Shown: positions 46,081-57,367 of the stretch, piece after piece
Layout: each line of letters starts with the position of its first letter
Position numbering within the stretch: position 1 is the stretch's first letter
Source of the DNA: Artocarpus heterophyllus
Taxonomy: Eukaryota > Streptophyta > Magnoliopsida > Rosales > Moraceae
Assembly: GCA_025403435.1 (NCBI GenBank)
Contig: CM046351.1
Coordinates: forward strand, 1,709,796 to 1,773,795
Direction of reading: 5' to 3'
Length of the DNA: 64,000 bases
The notes under the pieces: model-generated
Told to the model about the DNA's origin: nothing
The model's input: the letters and a program-made list of their open reading frames with translations, nothing else
The model's database searches: none
Position numbers and translations under genes: made by a program

Positions 46081-46597
46081 TGCTGCTGTGCTAGCCATCC
46101 ACCAGTACCCTTTTTTGCGGCCATTTCTTCCCCTCCACCATTGCAGGGCTTCTTTCTTTTCTCACTTTCTTGTCGTCTCATTTTCTCTAGAAACAAACAC
46201 CCCCTTAAAAAAAATTAAAAAAAGGAAAAAAAATCATCATTTCTATTTGGAACCCAACAACCACCAAATTACTACTCTCATGAACCAAAACTCGCACACT
46301 TAATTCTCACCTTACTATCTCCGATCATCTTCATTTCATTCATTTCACTTTCTAGGTAATTTACGTCTCGGATCTTTAATCAATTTTCATCTCAAGCAAA
46401 CCAAAAAAACCCCAAAATCAAGCCCCAATTTTTCTTCAATTATCGGTCTTAAATCCGATTCTGCGTCGCATTTCGACTCAAAATCCCTAAATCAAGCCCC
46501 AAATTTCATCCAATCAAGTCCCGAACTTTCGTCAATTATCTTTCTCGGATCCGTTTCCCCATTGCCGATTCATATAAGCTCGCATTCCCTAAAAAAA

Positions 46598-46605
46598 AAC
46601 CCTAA
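46598..46605 (+). promoter_or_regulatory. Telo-box-like AAACCCTA near the LPP-gamma start
   Basis: AAACCCTA ends 21 bases before the start codon, probably in the leader. Telo boxes are frequent near starts of growth-linked plant genes. Confidence 0.4.
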
Positions 46606-46626
46606 AAAAGCTTGGAACTTAATCTA

Positions 46627-47298
46627 ATGGCGACGCAGGCGGCGCTGAAAGCTGTGACATTGACGCACGTCCGGTACCGTAGAGGCGACCAGGTCGGCCA
46701 CTTCCTGGCATGGGTCTCTCTCGTCCCGGTCTTCATCAGTCTCGGCGGATTCGTCTCCCACTTCATCTTCCGCCGCGAGCTCCAGGGCATGTTCTTCGCC
46801 CTAGGCCTTTTGATCTCCCAGTTCGTCAACGAGCTCGTCAAGACCTCCGTCCAGCAAGCCCGCCCCGAGACCTGCGCTCTCCTCGAGATGTGTGACTCCC
46901 ATGGCTGGCCCTCCAGCCACTCCCAGTACATGTTCTTCTTCGCCATGTACTTCACCCTCTTGACCTTCAAATCCACCAGCGTTTGGGAGAAGAAGAAGAA
47001 GGCTTTCGTCAACCTTTTTCACTGGTCTCTGGCGCTTCTGACGATGTACTCTCGGGTTTACTTGGGGTACCACACGGTGGCTCAGGTCTTCGCCGGAGCG
47101 GCGTTGGGGATCGTGCTCGGAGCGGTCTGGTATTGGGTGGTGAATTACGGGCTTTACTGTTATTTTCCGGCGATTGAGGAGAGTTCCTTTGGGAGGATGT
47201 TTTACATCAAGGATAGTTCTCATATACCCAATGTGTTGAAGTTCGAGTATGATAATGCCAGAGCCGCCAGGAAGAATGTGGACTGCAAGTCTAACTGA
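46627..47298 (+). CDS. LPPG: Lipid phosphate phosphatase gamma / dolichyl-diphosphatase-like PAP2 protein
   Basis: Removes phosphate from lipid phosphates such as phosphatidic acid; Arabidopsis LPP-gamma (At5g03080) is placed in the chloroplast envelope, while the same fold acts as ER dolichyl-diphosphatase in other eukaryotes. Intronless, 223 aa, near the roughly 226 aa of the Arabidopsis protein. The start MATQAALKAVTLTHVRYRRG is taken because this ATG gives the family N-terminus. The three PAP2 phosphatase motifs are intact: KX6RP (Lys72, Arg79, Pro80), PSSH (95-98) and SRX5H (Ser142, Arg143, His149). Four or more hydrophobic segments. It ends FEYDNARAARKN near the C-terminus, as in the family. 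The coding region is much more GC-rich than its flanks. Divergent to IMPA9, as a neighbour pair. Confidence 0.95.
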   Translation: MATQAALKAVTLTHVRYRRGDQVGHFLAWVSLVPVFISLGGFVSHFIFRRELQGMFFALGLLISQFVNELVKTSVQQARPETCALLEMCDSHGWPSSHSQYMFFFAMYFTLLTFKSTSVWEKKKKAFVNLFHWSLALLTMYSRVYLGYHTVAQVFAGAALGIVLGAVWYWVVNYGLYCYFPAIEESSFGRMFYIKDSSHIPNVLKFEYDNARAARKNVDCKSN

Positions 47299-50200
47299 TT
47301 CTTAACGAAGGTAAAAAAGATTTTTTTTTTTGGAATTTAATGGCCTGCTTGGTATTGGTTTAAAAGTTTTTGAAAATATTTTTGCATGTTTTTTAGACAA
47401 AAATGACAAAAATACTCTTAATACAAATTTTCAAAAATTTTCATTTCTTAAAATACTAACTATTTTTATTTTTTAAAACAAAATTATTTTCACTTGTTTT
47501 GATTCGTATATGTGAATTGATGTATTAAAGGTTTGAGCTTTGTTGAATTATTGGGGTGAAAATTGCACTACATGGCAAAATTACTATGGTGGGATTGAGA
47601 TTTAGCAAAATTTTCAAAATAGTTTAAAGTAGCAAAAATTGTGTAGTAATGATCATAATGCTGTGACATTTTGTACTAGGTAACTATTTTAATGATATTA
47701 TTAATTTCTGCTATTCTTAAGATAATCTGAAAATTTTTGCTATGATTTTGCTATATTTCTAAAAAGCCTTGGTTGTTTTTTTTTTTTTAGGACATTCTTT
47801 GCTTGGTTTACTTTCTTTTGGAAATGTACCATAAACCTTTTTAATGTTTCTTTTTCCCTTTTTGAGTACTTATGTTCAGCATTGATTTAGAAATGCGTTA
47901 GAGAAAAAATTTTGGTTGCATTCCAAAATGGATGGGAAAATGGGAATTTCACGGTTCTAGAATAGGTGGAAAAGTGTTGGTTGAAAGTAAAAGTTAAACT
48001 TGTAATGTCTAATATTTAGTCTTTGATCATAAGTGTGGTATTTGACACTTAAAAGGGAAAGTCTTCATTAGCTTGGTAGCTTGGCTCCTTGCAGAACTGT
48101 TAATAGTATGTCTTTCCAATAATAGACCAAATCGGGTAATGCTTGTTGGTTGATAAAATTGCTATAGATTCCTTAAAGGCAACAATAGTTAGTCAAGAAT
48201 GTTTAGAAGGAAGTAGAATGTCAAGAGTAGATTGGATTTGGATACCTTGTGGGATATGTCAAGTTAGAGCTCAAGGACGGATGAAAAAGTTTTGAGGTTT
48301 CGGACTAGAAAGCAAAATTATCACTCCGAATGGAACTTATAATATTATGTTGGAACTTTAAGGTGACGTGGATTTTAATCAAGAAAAATAGTTTGAAGCT
48401 ATAAAAAGAGGTACTAACTTGATGTTCGACATTTGAAGGTAATTTATGGATTTTAGACAAGGATGATGGTTTGAGGCTATGAGAAGAGATAATGACTTGA
48501 TACTTATCATTCATAATTGACATAGTTTGATATTTTCAACATTGAATGCGGCGGATAACAGATGGAGCTGCATCTATTTTTAAGGCCCTCTTTCAAATTC
48601 AAAATTTCTTTGAATTTGTATGCTTTCCAGCGCTCACTTTGAATGTGCATGCATGTGTGTGTGGACCCTTTGATACTTACTATCGTTTATCATCCTCTTA
48701 GTATTATTTTTTGTTTTGTTTTTTTTGTTTTTTTTTTTGGTGAATTGCCTCTAATTTGTGTTAATTCTGCTTTTGCTAGGTGACCGTGTGAGATACAGCG
48801 CATGCAAAGCCGCCTGAAAGTTACCACTATTGGAGTTTAGGTTACTCTATAGTCATACAGCGATAATTATAGTTTTACAATGACCCTTCAGTGATGTAGA
48901 AACTTTAAAAATATGTTTTTGGCCATTTATGATGGAGTTGTTTTCATCACTGCTTGACTTGTTACAGCTGGTTTAGAACTTTGTCGCTTTTGGAACAGGC
49001 AAAAGCAAATTCAATTTTGTGATTGATATCCGAAACTGGTTGTTGCTCAAGCTTCTAGGCCTGTTTGAAGAACAAGGAAGTGTTGAATAAAAGTCCATCT
49101 TTTGAGAAATTATTTTTCAAAGAGCAGCTTGATATATCTTCAATTTAAAGCGTTTGGAATGTTTGAATGCTGTTTATCAACTTAAGCTTGTTTTGGGTGA
49201 AGATTTTCAAACCCTTTCAAAGAATCTTCAATATTCAATTCTACTTTCTCCCTATATAAATCATAAAAGAATTAAAAAGAGGAACTTCAGATCAAACAGA
49301 ATTAGAGAAAGGTCTTCCTGTTCCTTTCTATTTTCTTCATTTAGATTACATTATCAGTCTTTAACAAGACCTTGTATTTCAGCGCTTTGCTAGAAAAATC
49401 TTCTGTTGTTGTTAAACTCTATGGAAAACACACATACATTCACAAATACACACAAAACTATTCTGCATGGAAGATGGACTGAAATCAAGTCAAGTGATTT
49501 ATAAGCTGTTTGACATTCTTGGTCTCGTCTTGTATTTGACATTTTCAGTTTAATCAAAATTTTTGTGTATTACAATATAAAGCCTTACATGTTAAAGTGC
49601 TTTTAACGAGGTGGTTTAAACCAATGCTCTTAAATACTCTATTAACTAAATCTTTTGATTGTTACAGTGTAAAACATTTACATGCTACTGTGGTTTTAAG
49701 TAAAATTTACTCCCAAACATTTGGAAGGATTCCACTATTATTTAAGATGCTGCCCCAGCATGGAATTTACAGCTTGAATCAGAGAAATACCACTTTTAGA
49801 GATTTGGTTTTAGATTTAATAATGTTTAGACAAATTTAAGTTTAATAGGGTGTTTGAGAGGCCCATTAAAATTAAAAATATTGATGTGAAAATTGTATCA
49901 TGTAAGAGTTTTATACTGTAACTTTTTACTTTATATTATAGTTACTAAGAAGTTTATATTAAAACCAACTGTTGCAACCGAGATTTTCAATAACCCATTG
50001 TTTTACACAGCAGTGATATGGATGAATGGCTAGGATGTAATTTACTCTCCTATTAACCCGCTTCTTTGTTTTGCATCCAAAGAAATTTTATAATGTTAAA
50101 AAAGGATTTAATAGTGATACTCTTTTATTAGAAGAGCATTTCTTTAGATTCCTCTGCTTGTAGAAGGATATTTTATCATTAAGGAAAAACAATAAAAGAA

Positions 50201-50802
50201 AGAGCCAGGAATGCATAATTTAACCATTGAATCAATGTCCCAGCAAAAAGAAATAAACATTCGACTCTTTTTTCATCTAAAACAAAATCCATATATGCAA
50301 GCAAATAATTGAGGCAGATGGCAGAGAACCTCAATTTAAAACCATAAGCGTAGGTAAGTAAATAAAGTACTTTTAAAACATTAGCCAATAAGAATTTGCC
50401 ACACCAGGAAAGTCTATTTTCTCAAATTGAAAATCAACCAATCAACTCCGGCCACATAAGCTCTAATATGGTAGTTGTTGGCAACCGAGCGACAAGGGGG
50501 CCTTAAAAACAAGGGCAGCCAAAACGTTAAAATAGAGGCCTACAATTTTTAATATTTACAAAAAGACCACTTAGCTCAAAAAAATAGAAAAAATTGTGGA
50601 AGCGGGAAGCATGTGAGTCACTGACTGATCAGGTTTAGAGAGAGAAATTGATTGAGATAGAGAGAGAGAGAGAGAGTTTCTCAGTGATCGTCACTTTGAA
50701 TGAATGCCAGAGAGAGAGAGTTCAGAGCTGCACTGTGAAAACCTCCATAAGCATTGATCTTGACCGTTCTTCGTCTCTCTCTCTCTCTCTCTATCTCTGT
50801 GA
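47299..50802. other. Spacer with MITEs between LPP-gamma and POLAR-like gene
   Basis: No gene seen. 47343-47512: AT-rich element resembling 51596-51755 and 63258-63409. 47570-47765: relative of the 14802-15020 MITE. 49540-49720 and 49850-50000: diverged GTGTTTGG-family pieces with tgtaaaacatttacatgcta-like cores. 50640-50800: leader of the POLAR-like gene, with a GA run (50660-50682) and a CT run (50776-50792). Confidence 0.5.
50660..50792 (+). promoter_or_regulatory. GA tract and CT tract in the POLAR-like leader
   Basis: An AG repeat at about 50660-50682 and a CT repeat at 50776-50792 sit 95 bases apart just before the start codon at 50803. If both are transcribed they could pair into a hairpin; GA/CT runs are also targets of BPC factors. 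Confidence 0.4.
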
Positions 50803-53800
50803 ATGTGGCAAGCCATTGTGGCGGCGGCGGTGGCCGGAACCACCGGCATTGTCGCCAGGCGCTTCCTCAAGCCGGCCTCGGATCACGCGCAGAAACCCTA
50901 CAATGGCGATGACGACGAAGACGACGACGGATCGGGGTTTCTGAGCGCTTCCGCATTGCGCACAGAACTGGATTTGCCGCGCGTGGGCGTTTCCGAGGTG
51001 GAAGACGAGATCTTTATGTTTTCCAGCACTGGTTCTCGAGGCGATGGGTTTCGAGTTGGTCCCAGGAATTCGAGTAGGAGAAAAGGTGCTTTTAGGAAAG
51101 GAGTTAAGGCTACGAGATCTGCTGCTGGTTTGGAGCAGAGGAGTGGCGCGAGGAGGGTCGGTGGTGTTTGCTTGAAGAGGAGGAAGATCACTTGCAAGAA
51201 TGTGGCTGGAAACCGAGATTCGTGCTGTTCTAACGGTTAGATTCTCGCGTTTCTTTTCCTGCTTTCTGTCTGTTTCGTGAGAAAACTGTTAACAGAAAAT
51301 GAAATGTGTTATTTTGGAAATTTGATGGGAAGTTTTATGCTTGCATGTATTAGCTATTAGGTTCAGTTTAATTTCACTTGCATTTGATCGTGATCGCCGG
51401 CACTAGTTAGTTGATTATTTTCTTTGCAAAATTTGTGTCTGATTAGGCATTATTGAACTAAATAATGGGCAAAATTTTTCCCCCTTTAAAAATTAAACAC
51501 ATTTTCTTAAGGAAAATTAATTTTAAAAAGAATTTTTTTGGGCGGATAGTTCAAAAAAAAAAAATCTTGGCTGGAGGTTAGAGTTAGAAGTTGTTGCCCC
51601 GTTTGTTTTTATTCTCAAAATTTTTGAAAATGTTTTTTTACGTTTTTTAAGGCAAAAATTTTAAAACCACTTTCAAAACAATTCTCAAAAAATTCTCATT
51701 TTTCAAAATAAAAATATTTTCACTTATTTTAAAAACAATACTAAACGCTCCGTGTATTTGTCCCACATTGTCAGGTCACTAGGCTGTTATGGCGTGTATA
51801 CGTGGATTGGCCACCCTCTCCCCTTGAGCTAGCTTTTAGGTATGAGTTGTACCCAAGCCCACTTAACAATTAGTCCCACCGATAAACCTTTCTGAACTTC
51901 TTTAGGTAAAAGGGGAACAAGCACAGGTTGTAGCGGTCTTTCTTATGTGTGCTTGCTACAATACTTTGTTGTTCCGTAGACAACAGTATGAAATGGCGAT
52001 GCAGTACTAGTTTGGCTTGCATGTTAAGCCAGTTAAGTTAAAGGGTTGAGTTTTAACTTTTAGGAGCAGTTTTGTAAAAATTAGTGCCCATTTGGTTCAT
52101 AGGTTCAAACATAAAACTGAGTTATTGTGAGAAACGGTAGCAAGAAGGTTTAAATTGTGGTCCCAACAAGTGAAACTGATTGAGGTGTTGCACATTGATA
52201 CTGTGTTCAATACGCATAAATTCAAGTATACTAATTATTTTTGCAAGACCAAGGGATAATATGCATGGGCGAGTGGTTTTCTACGTACAAATGTCCAAGA
52301 ATCCTTTATTCACTCGAGCTTTAAAAAATGTCCCTTAAAAAAGCGAAGAATGGTTTTATCTTCCACATTGTGGAAGTTTTATCATGCACTAGCTAAAGTT
52401 AGGCAGCATTCCTGTTGAGAGTTTAGCTTTTTTGTAGTCTTGTATAAGCTTGGCCATGTGCTTATAAATCTATGGTGGTTTTGACAGGTTACCCCTTTTA
52501 AATTTTGGTAATTGCCTATTGTGAAGCTGCTAATGGTTTAACATTGAAATGTTCTTCTTATGTTCTTTCAGATACCTCCTTATTTGGCTGGGGACTTGGA
52601 GTTGGGATCATGTACATGATGTCAACTGGAAAAGCTGAATTCAGTAAGCTCAATGCGGCAATGAATGAAACTGCAAATGTTGTTAATGCGCTGAAAGCAG
52701 AGTTACATAAAAGAAAATCATCCCAAAATCTGCAAGTTTCAGGTTGTAAAAGTGAGGCCATATTAACCCGTCATACAACTAGCTACAAGGATGGTCACAC
52801 CGACCTTAAGGCAAATAAAATAGGCTCTAATGACACAAAAAGTTTCTCTCCTATGATAAATGATGGGGAAACCACGAGTAGTGTTCTTACAGAAGAGCCT
52901 GTGCGAGGGATGCAGGAAATGGATCAACTGGAAGCAGAACTCGAGTTGGAACTGCAAAAACTTCCATGGTGCACCTTAGATGCTTCTAACCAAGAAGTTT
53001 CAAAAGCTTTAATTAAGGTAAACACGTGGGGTACTTTTCTACACTTTTAACTCATTGGATTATCTTGGAAACATGTGATTTGATACTGGTTCTGTCATCT
53101 CCGCCAAACATTTAGACCAGTCTGTGGCTTAATTGAGGTAGCTGGCTGCTGTATTCTATTTATAAATTTGGATACCAAACTAACAATTTCTATGCCTGTT
53201 TAATTTTGGGAAATCTGATCGAAAATAAAAAATTTCAAGGATTAACCGCACAGATTTATGTTGTGGATGTTCCTAACTCTAGTAGTGAGGGAAATGTGAA
53301 TACTGAAGTTGTAAACAAAATACTAGAAGTAACGACATTTCTGTGGCTGTTGGTCTTCTTTTTTTCAAGAAGTGGCTGATCGGTGAACCATCAAACCATG
53401 ATCTTATTTTCGTGGTCCTTAATAAATTTCCTCTCTTTCAAACATGTGTATTTCCAACTTAGAGAATTGTCTCACTTTGATCTAATTAATGTTGTACAGA
53501 CGGAATTTTCAGCTCAAGGGTTTTCTGAACAAGAGAGACAAGATTCTGATTCCCATCTGTTAGGCGGAAATGGAATATTGCCAGCAGAACTTGATCAGAA
53601 ATTGTGTCATTTGCTCATTGAACGACAGGAAAGCCAAATAGAAGAGCTGGAATCTGAGTTGCATTTAGCCCAACACAAACTCCACGAGAAAGAAGCTGAA
53701 CTCCAAACACTGAAGGATTGTGTTAAGCGTCTAACAGAATTTTCTCTTTCAACTTGCTCAGGCACGACTTTCTGACCGTCGCTGAAACTACCCCTTTTTG

Positions 53801-54030
53801 CCCTTGTGGTTTGAGCTTTGTTGTGGTTTTCTGGGTGTTATAATTGTTGTAGCTGTTGAACTTACTCTCACCAAGTGTTTTCTTTTTCTCGTTCATTTTT
53901 ACCAGATGATGAAACCGAGGTAGGATTTGAAGAAGATCAGGCCAGTGATTGGAATTACAAGGAGGTTGGATCTGAATCAAGAAATCCAGGGGTGCGCTTG
54001 AAAAGACCGATTGATTCTAAATGCATGTAG
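50803..54030 (+). CDS. POLAR-like protein (asymmetric-division polarity family)
   Basis: Four exons: 50803-51235, 52572-53017, 53500-53761 and 53906-54030; phases fit and give 421 aa. Introns 1 and 2 are GT-AG; intron 3 starts with GC. The N-terminus MWQAIVAAAVAGTTGIVARR is short and hydrophobic; a Gly/Met-rich block (SLFGWGLGVGIMYMMS, about 147-162) spans the exon 1-2 junction; a coiled coil (about 322-372, LDQKLCHLLIERQESQIEEL onwards) lies in exon 3. These blocks fit the plant POLAR family; POLAR itself scaffolds polarity in stomatal precursor cells. The match is from memory of the family. If intron 3 is kept, the protein would stop at 53775 after STCSGTTF, losing the acidic tail. Confidence 0.8.
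51596..51755. mobile_element. AT-rich MITE-like insert in POLAR-like intron 1
   Basis: gccccgtttgtttttattct at the left and aaaaacaatactaaacgctc at the right frame about 160 bp of T/A-rich DNA with tttgaaaatgttttttac and caaaataaaaatattttcac inside, closely like 63258-63409 and 47343-47512. Confidence 0.55.
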
Positions 54031-55288
54031 TTGTCGCCAAAAATTAACATCATTTCGTACGTGGGCTCCTAGGTAAATCTACTAAGAAATTATGAGATTC
54101 CAACATATTGTATTGTCATGGGTGGGTCCATATCAGTTTCAAGTCTTGCAGTCATCTTGAGCAAAAATAAAAGTAATAATAATAAAGAAGTTTTTGAAGT
54201 CATGTTTCTTCTTGCATTCTGCACCGGTAATATAAAATTACAATACCTTTATTTAATGACATAGTGTCTTGAGCTGAACCCTCGTTAAAAAAGTGACCCC
54301 CAATTGACATGGCATATCATGGCCCTTGCCCGGATCTTGGTTTAAGTTCTTTTATTATGCCAGAAAGGAAGCCTGATACCTAAGTTGACTTTTTGTTTTC
54401 TTGTTGGGTATATAATACAGATAACTACCCCACCTCTCACACTGTCAAGTTACAAGATTGCTCTAAAAATAATCTGTCTTTTGGCTTGAATCTTGCAGGG
54501 TAATGTTGGAAAGCTGTGAAAAAAATATGTTCATAATAGTGCTTTGGTGGTTGGATTGGATGTGCCCTCAAGTAGATGAGAGCAAAATGTGGTGCCTACA
54601 AGTGGGTCAGGTTTGTGGGGAACCTTTTCCCCATCTTATGAAAGGTAGAGATGACCCAGATATATGTTCTTTGCTGCAAATTTCAACCTTTGATTTTCTT
54701 GTATATGTTCTTTGCTGCAAATTTCAACCTTTGATGTTCTTGTTCTTCGGGCTACATGTTCATAGAAGGCCCAGGCCAAAAACTGTTTTGTACTAAACTC
54801 TAGGCGCCCTTTTCTAGTCTCTACCTCAATAGTTATAGAAAAACTGTTACTCTAATGTATTGTATCTATCAATAATCTACTGGTTTGTTTGAACCTCTCA
54901 TGAGAGCACCTACGTAACAAAAGTCATCGTTTCCTGTCTTTCAAAGATTGTAAGATTCGACGGAAGGAAAATTAAAAAAAAAAAAAAAAATCTAGTCCCA
55001 TGAATCCAAAACATCTATATAAATTAGGCAGACCAGCGGAGGTACTCCTTTTTGATAGAACAATGGGGTTACTTGACTTTTTTTTTGGTGGGAACCCTCA
55101 GTGGTGTATGTTTAAAACAATTACATATGGTTAAAATTATATTTTATTCTGTAGATCTTATGGCTAAAATATTGATATATACTGGTTGGTATTTTTTTTT
55201 TTGGATTCCTAAATAAGAAACTGCCTTCTTTTTTTTTTTTCACTTTTTTTTTACTACTCTAGCGAAACGCGGAAATAGGACTTGAAGG
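54031..55288. other. 3' flank of the POLAR-like gene
   Basis: No gene. A 41 bp tandem duplication lies at about 54661-54740. Poly-A and poly-T runs are frequent near 54975, 55080 and 55195-55250. A 97-codon frame at 54503-54796 spans the duplication and has no family match. Confidence 0.5.
54658..54740. repeat. 41 bp tandem duplication
   Basis: tatatgttctttgctgcaaa with the following 21 bases occurs twice in a row with one base difference near each end. Confidence 0.9.
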
Positions 55289-56149
55289 TAGGAGTGACAA
55301 TTCGTGTTAGTGGATCGTGTTTATGTCACCTGTTTATTAATCGTGTTAGAAATCATAAATCCAAATGCGACCCAATTATCAAACGTGTCAAAAGATATCA
55401 ATTTAAATGCGACTCATTTAATAATCGACCTATTTAATAATCATATTAATTGTGTTAATCCATATAATATATTTAAATAATTGATATAATTACGACTTTG
55501 TGTCAGAAAACATCAATCCAAATGCGATCCAATTATCAAACATGTCAAAAGATATCAACTTAAACACGACTCATTTAATAATCAAATTAATCGTATTAAC
55601 CCACATAATTCGTTTAAATATAACTATGACTTATTTAACATGATTATAAAACATATAATAGATTTATTGGTTAATTTATCATTTATTTTTAGATTACTTG
55701 TGAATTTTAAAATTCATAATATTTTATTTAATAAAAGCAAATAAAGTGTGTTTATGTAGCAAATAAAGTTTGTTTATTAATTATATAAACTTTTATATTA
55801 TATTATGCATAATTAAGTTTCAAATCATATATATAGTTGACCACATCATTTCGTGTGGGTTGTGTTAAAATGATCAATTCTAACCTAATCATGTTGATCG
55901 TGTCAATTTGTTATTGTTGGTTTAAGATCTTTTTGTTTCTTAATACAGGTTTTACATGAACCGACGAAAATCAAACGTTGATCTGAATTTTTAAAAACTT
56001 TCACCAAAATGTGTGTGATCCAAGTGCATGGGAATTGTCCAGCAACACAAGGCTGCGGAGCTAGTGATTTGACATTAAACCCACACCATTTGACTCTGAG
56101 CGGGTTTTGTGTTATATTGTGCGTATCATAACTCAAATTGTCACTTTTA
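55289..56149. mobile_element. hAT-like non-autonomous element containing a copy of its own right flank
   Basis: Left end TAGGAGTGACAATTCG and right end (reverse complement) TAAAAGTGACAATTTG are 16 bp imperfect inverted repeats. Flanks cttgaagg (55281-55288) and gttgaagg (56150-56157) agree at 7 of 8 positions, as expected for an old hAT target duplication. Inside, a unit of about 157 bp is repeated (from about 55348 and 55505; aatccaaatgcgaYccaatt core). From 55917 to about 56088 it contains a sequence that is also found just outside it at about 56168-56325. Confidence 0.65.
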
Positions 56150-56167
56150 GTTGAAGGCCGTATTTTC

Positions 56168-56325
56168 TTTGGGTTGGTTCGAGATCTTTTTGTTTCTTGT
56201 TGCCGGTTTTATATGAACCGACAAAATCAAACGTGGATCTGAAGTTTTAAAAACTTCACAAAATGGGTGTGATCCAGGTGCATGGGAATTGTCCAGCAAC
56301 GGCTACGGAGCTAGTGATTGGACAT
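56168..56325. repeat. Flanking copy of the sequence carried in the hAT-like element
   Basis: gagatctttttgtttcttgt through gtgcatgggaattgtccagc to ggagctagtgattggacat matches about 55922-56088 with roughly 15 differences and short indels. Non-coding. Confidence 0.85.
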
Positions 56326-56902
56326 ATGGGACTTGGCCTTGTGAGGTTCGTGATCTAGCCAAGTACCAAGTTTTTAATTCATAATAAATTGCAACAAAAA
56401 CAGAACAATTTCGGGAAAAAAAAAAGTGGGAGGACAAATATTTTAATTCCATCACCACGAAATCTTCTTGTTTTAAAATGTTCGATTGAGATTAATATGA
56501 TTTATGAGTGTTCACTTTGAAGATTTAAGTACATGTTACGGAACTATTTTAAATGATAAATCAAATCGTTAAAACTTAATCGTATGATTAAAGTCTCATG
56601 ACTCATTGATGGATCAAAGTACGTGTCCTATGCAAGTTTTATCAAGAAAAAATAAAAAGAAAAAGAAAGAAAGGAAGTTGCGCTGCTGGTTTCAAAACCA
56701 AACACCCCACATTTTTTTTTTTTTTTTTGCGTAAGGAGGGCCTTCATGCTTTGGATTCTATTTATAATTTTAGCTAAACGTACTAAAAGCAGGGGTTTTA
56801 GGGAAAAAGGAGAAAAAAAAAATGAAATGAAAACACCGATTTCCCTGAAGAAAGTTCAACGACAATTATCAGAGAAAAAAAAAGTTTAACGACAATTAAG
56901 CA

Positions 56903-57102
56903 CTATTTACTTTTATGCAATATATTTATTTATTTTTGTTTGGTATATCCCTTTATGCAATAATTACAGCAGCAACTATAATTCTTACATACATAAAAAA
57001 ATATTTACTTTTATGTAATATATTTATTTATTTATTGTTTGGTATATACCTTTATGCAATAATAACAGCAGCAACTATAATTCTTACATACCTAAAAAAA
57101 TG
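56903..57102. repeat. About 100 bp tandem duplication
   Basis: atttacttttatgcaatata ... cagcagcaactataattctt ... acatacataaaaaaa is followed at once by a second copy with a handful of differences. Confidence 0.9.
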
Positions 57103-57367
57103 GCAATTTGTTTTGATGGGCTTAGCGGTGAATATTTATCTTTTAGTTGTTAAATTTATAAAAAAAAAATCTTTAAATATTTATTTTTTAATTGTTAAAT
57201 TTATAAAAAGAAAAATTTTTTTTGAATCAGATTTGATAGTTTAAAAACATATATCACCAAGAAAAAGGAAAGAAGTCCCTAGATAAAGGCAGAAAAATGA
57301 AAAATGGTTAAAGAAAGTTACTGAGACAAGCTCTACCAAATTAAGGAACCCCTACAACAAAAGTTCT

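Larger units (their letters stand above)
56158..57367. other. AT-rich spacer
   Basis: Beyond the flanking repeat copy there is no gene. A tandem duplication of about 100 bp lies at 56903-57102. The hydrophobic 109-codon frame over it is caused by the AT-rich repeat. Confidence 0.5.

Noticed and set aside
46602..47223. Antisense frames of 136 and 140 codons
   Set aside because: Mirror of the GC-rich LPP-gamma coding region, which has all catalytic motifs on the plus strand.
56915..57244. 109-codon hydrophobic frame resembling a membrane protein
   Set aside because: Spans a 100 bp tandem duplication of AT-rich DNA; repeats are at DNA level.
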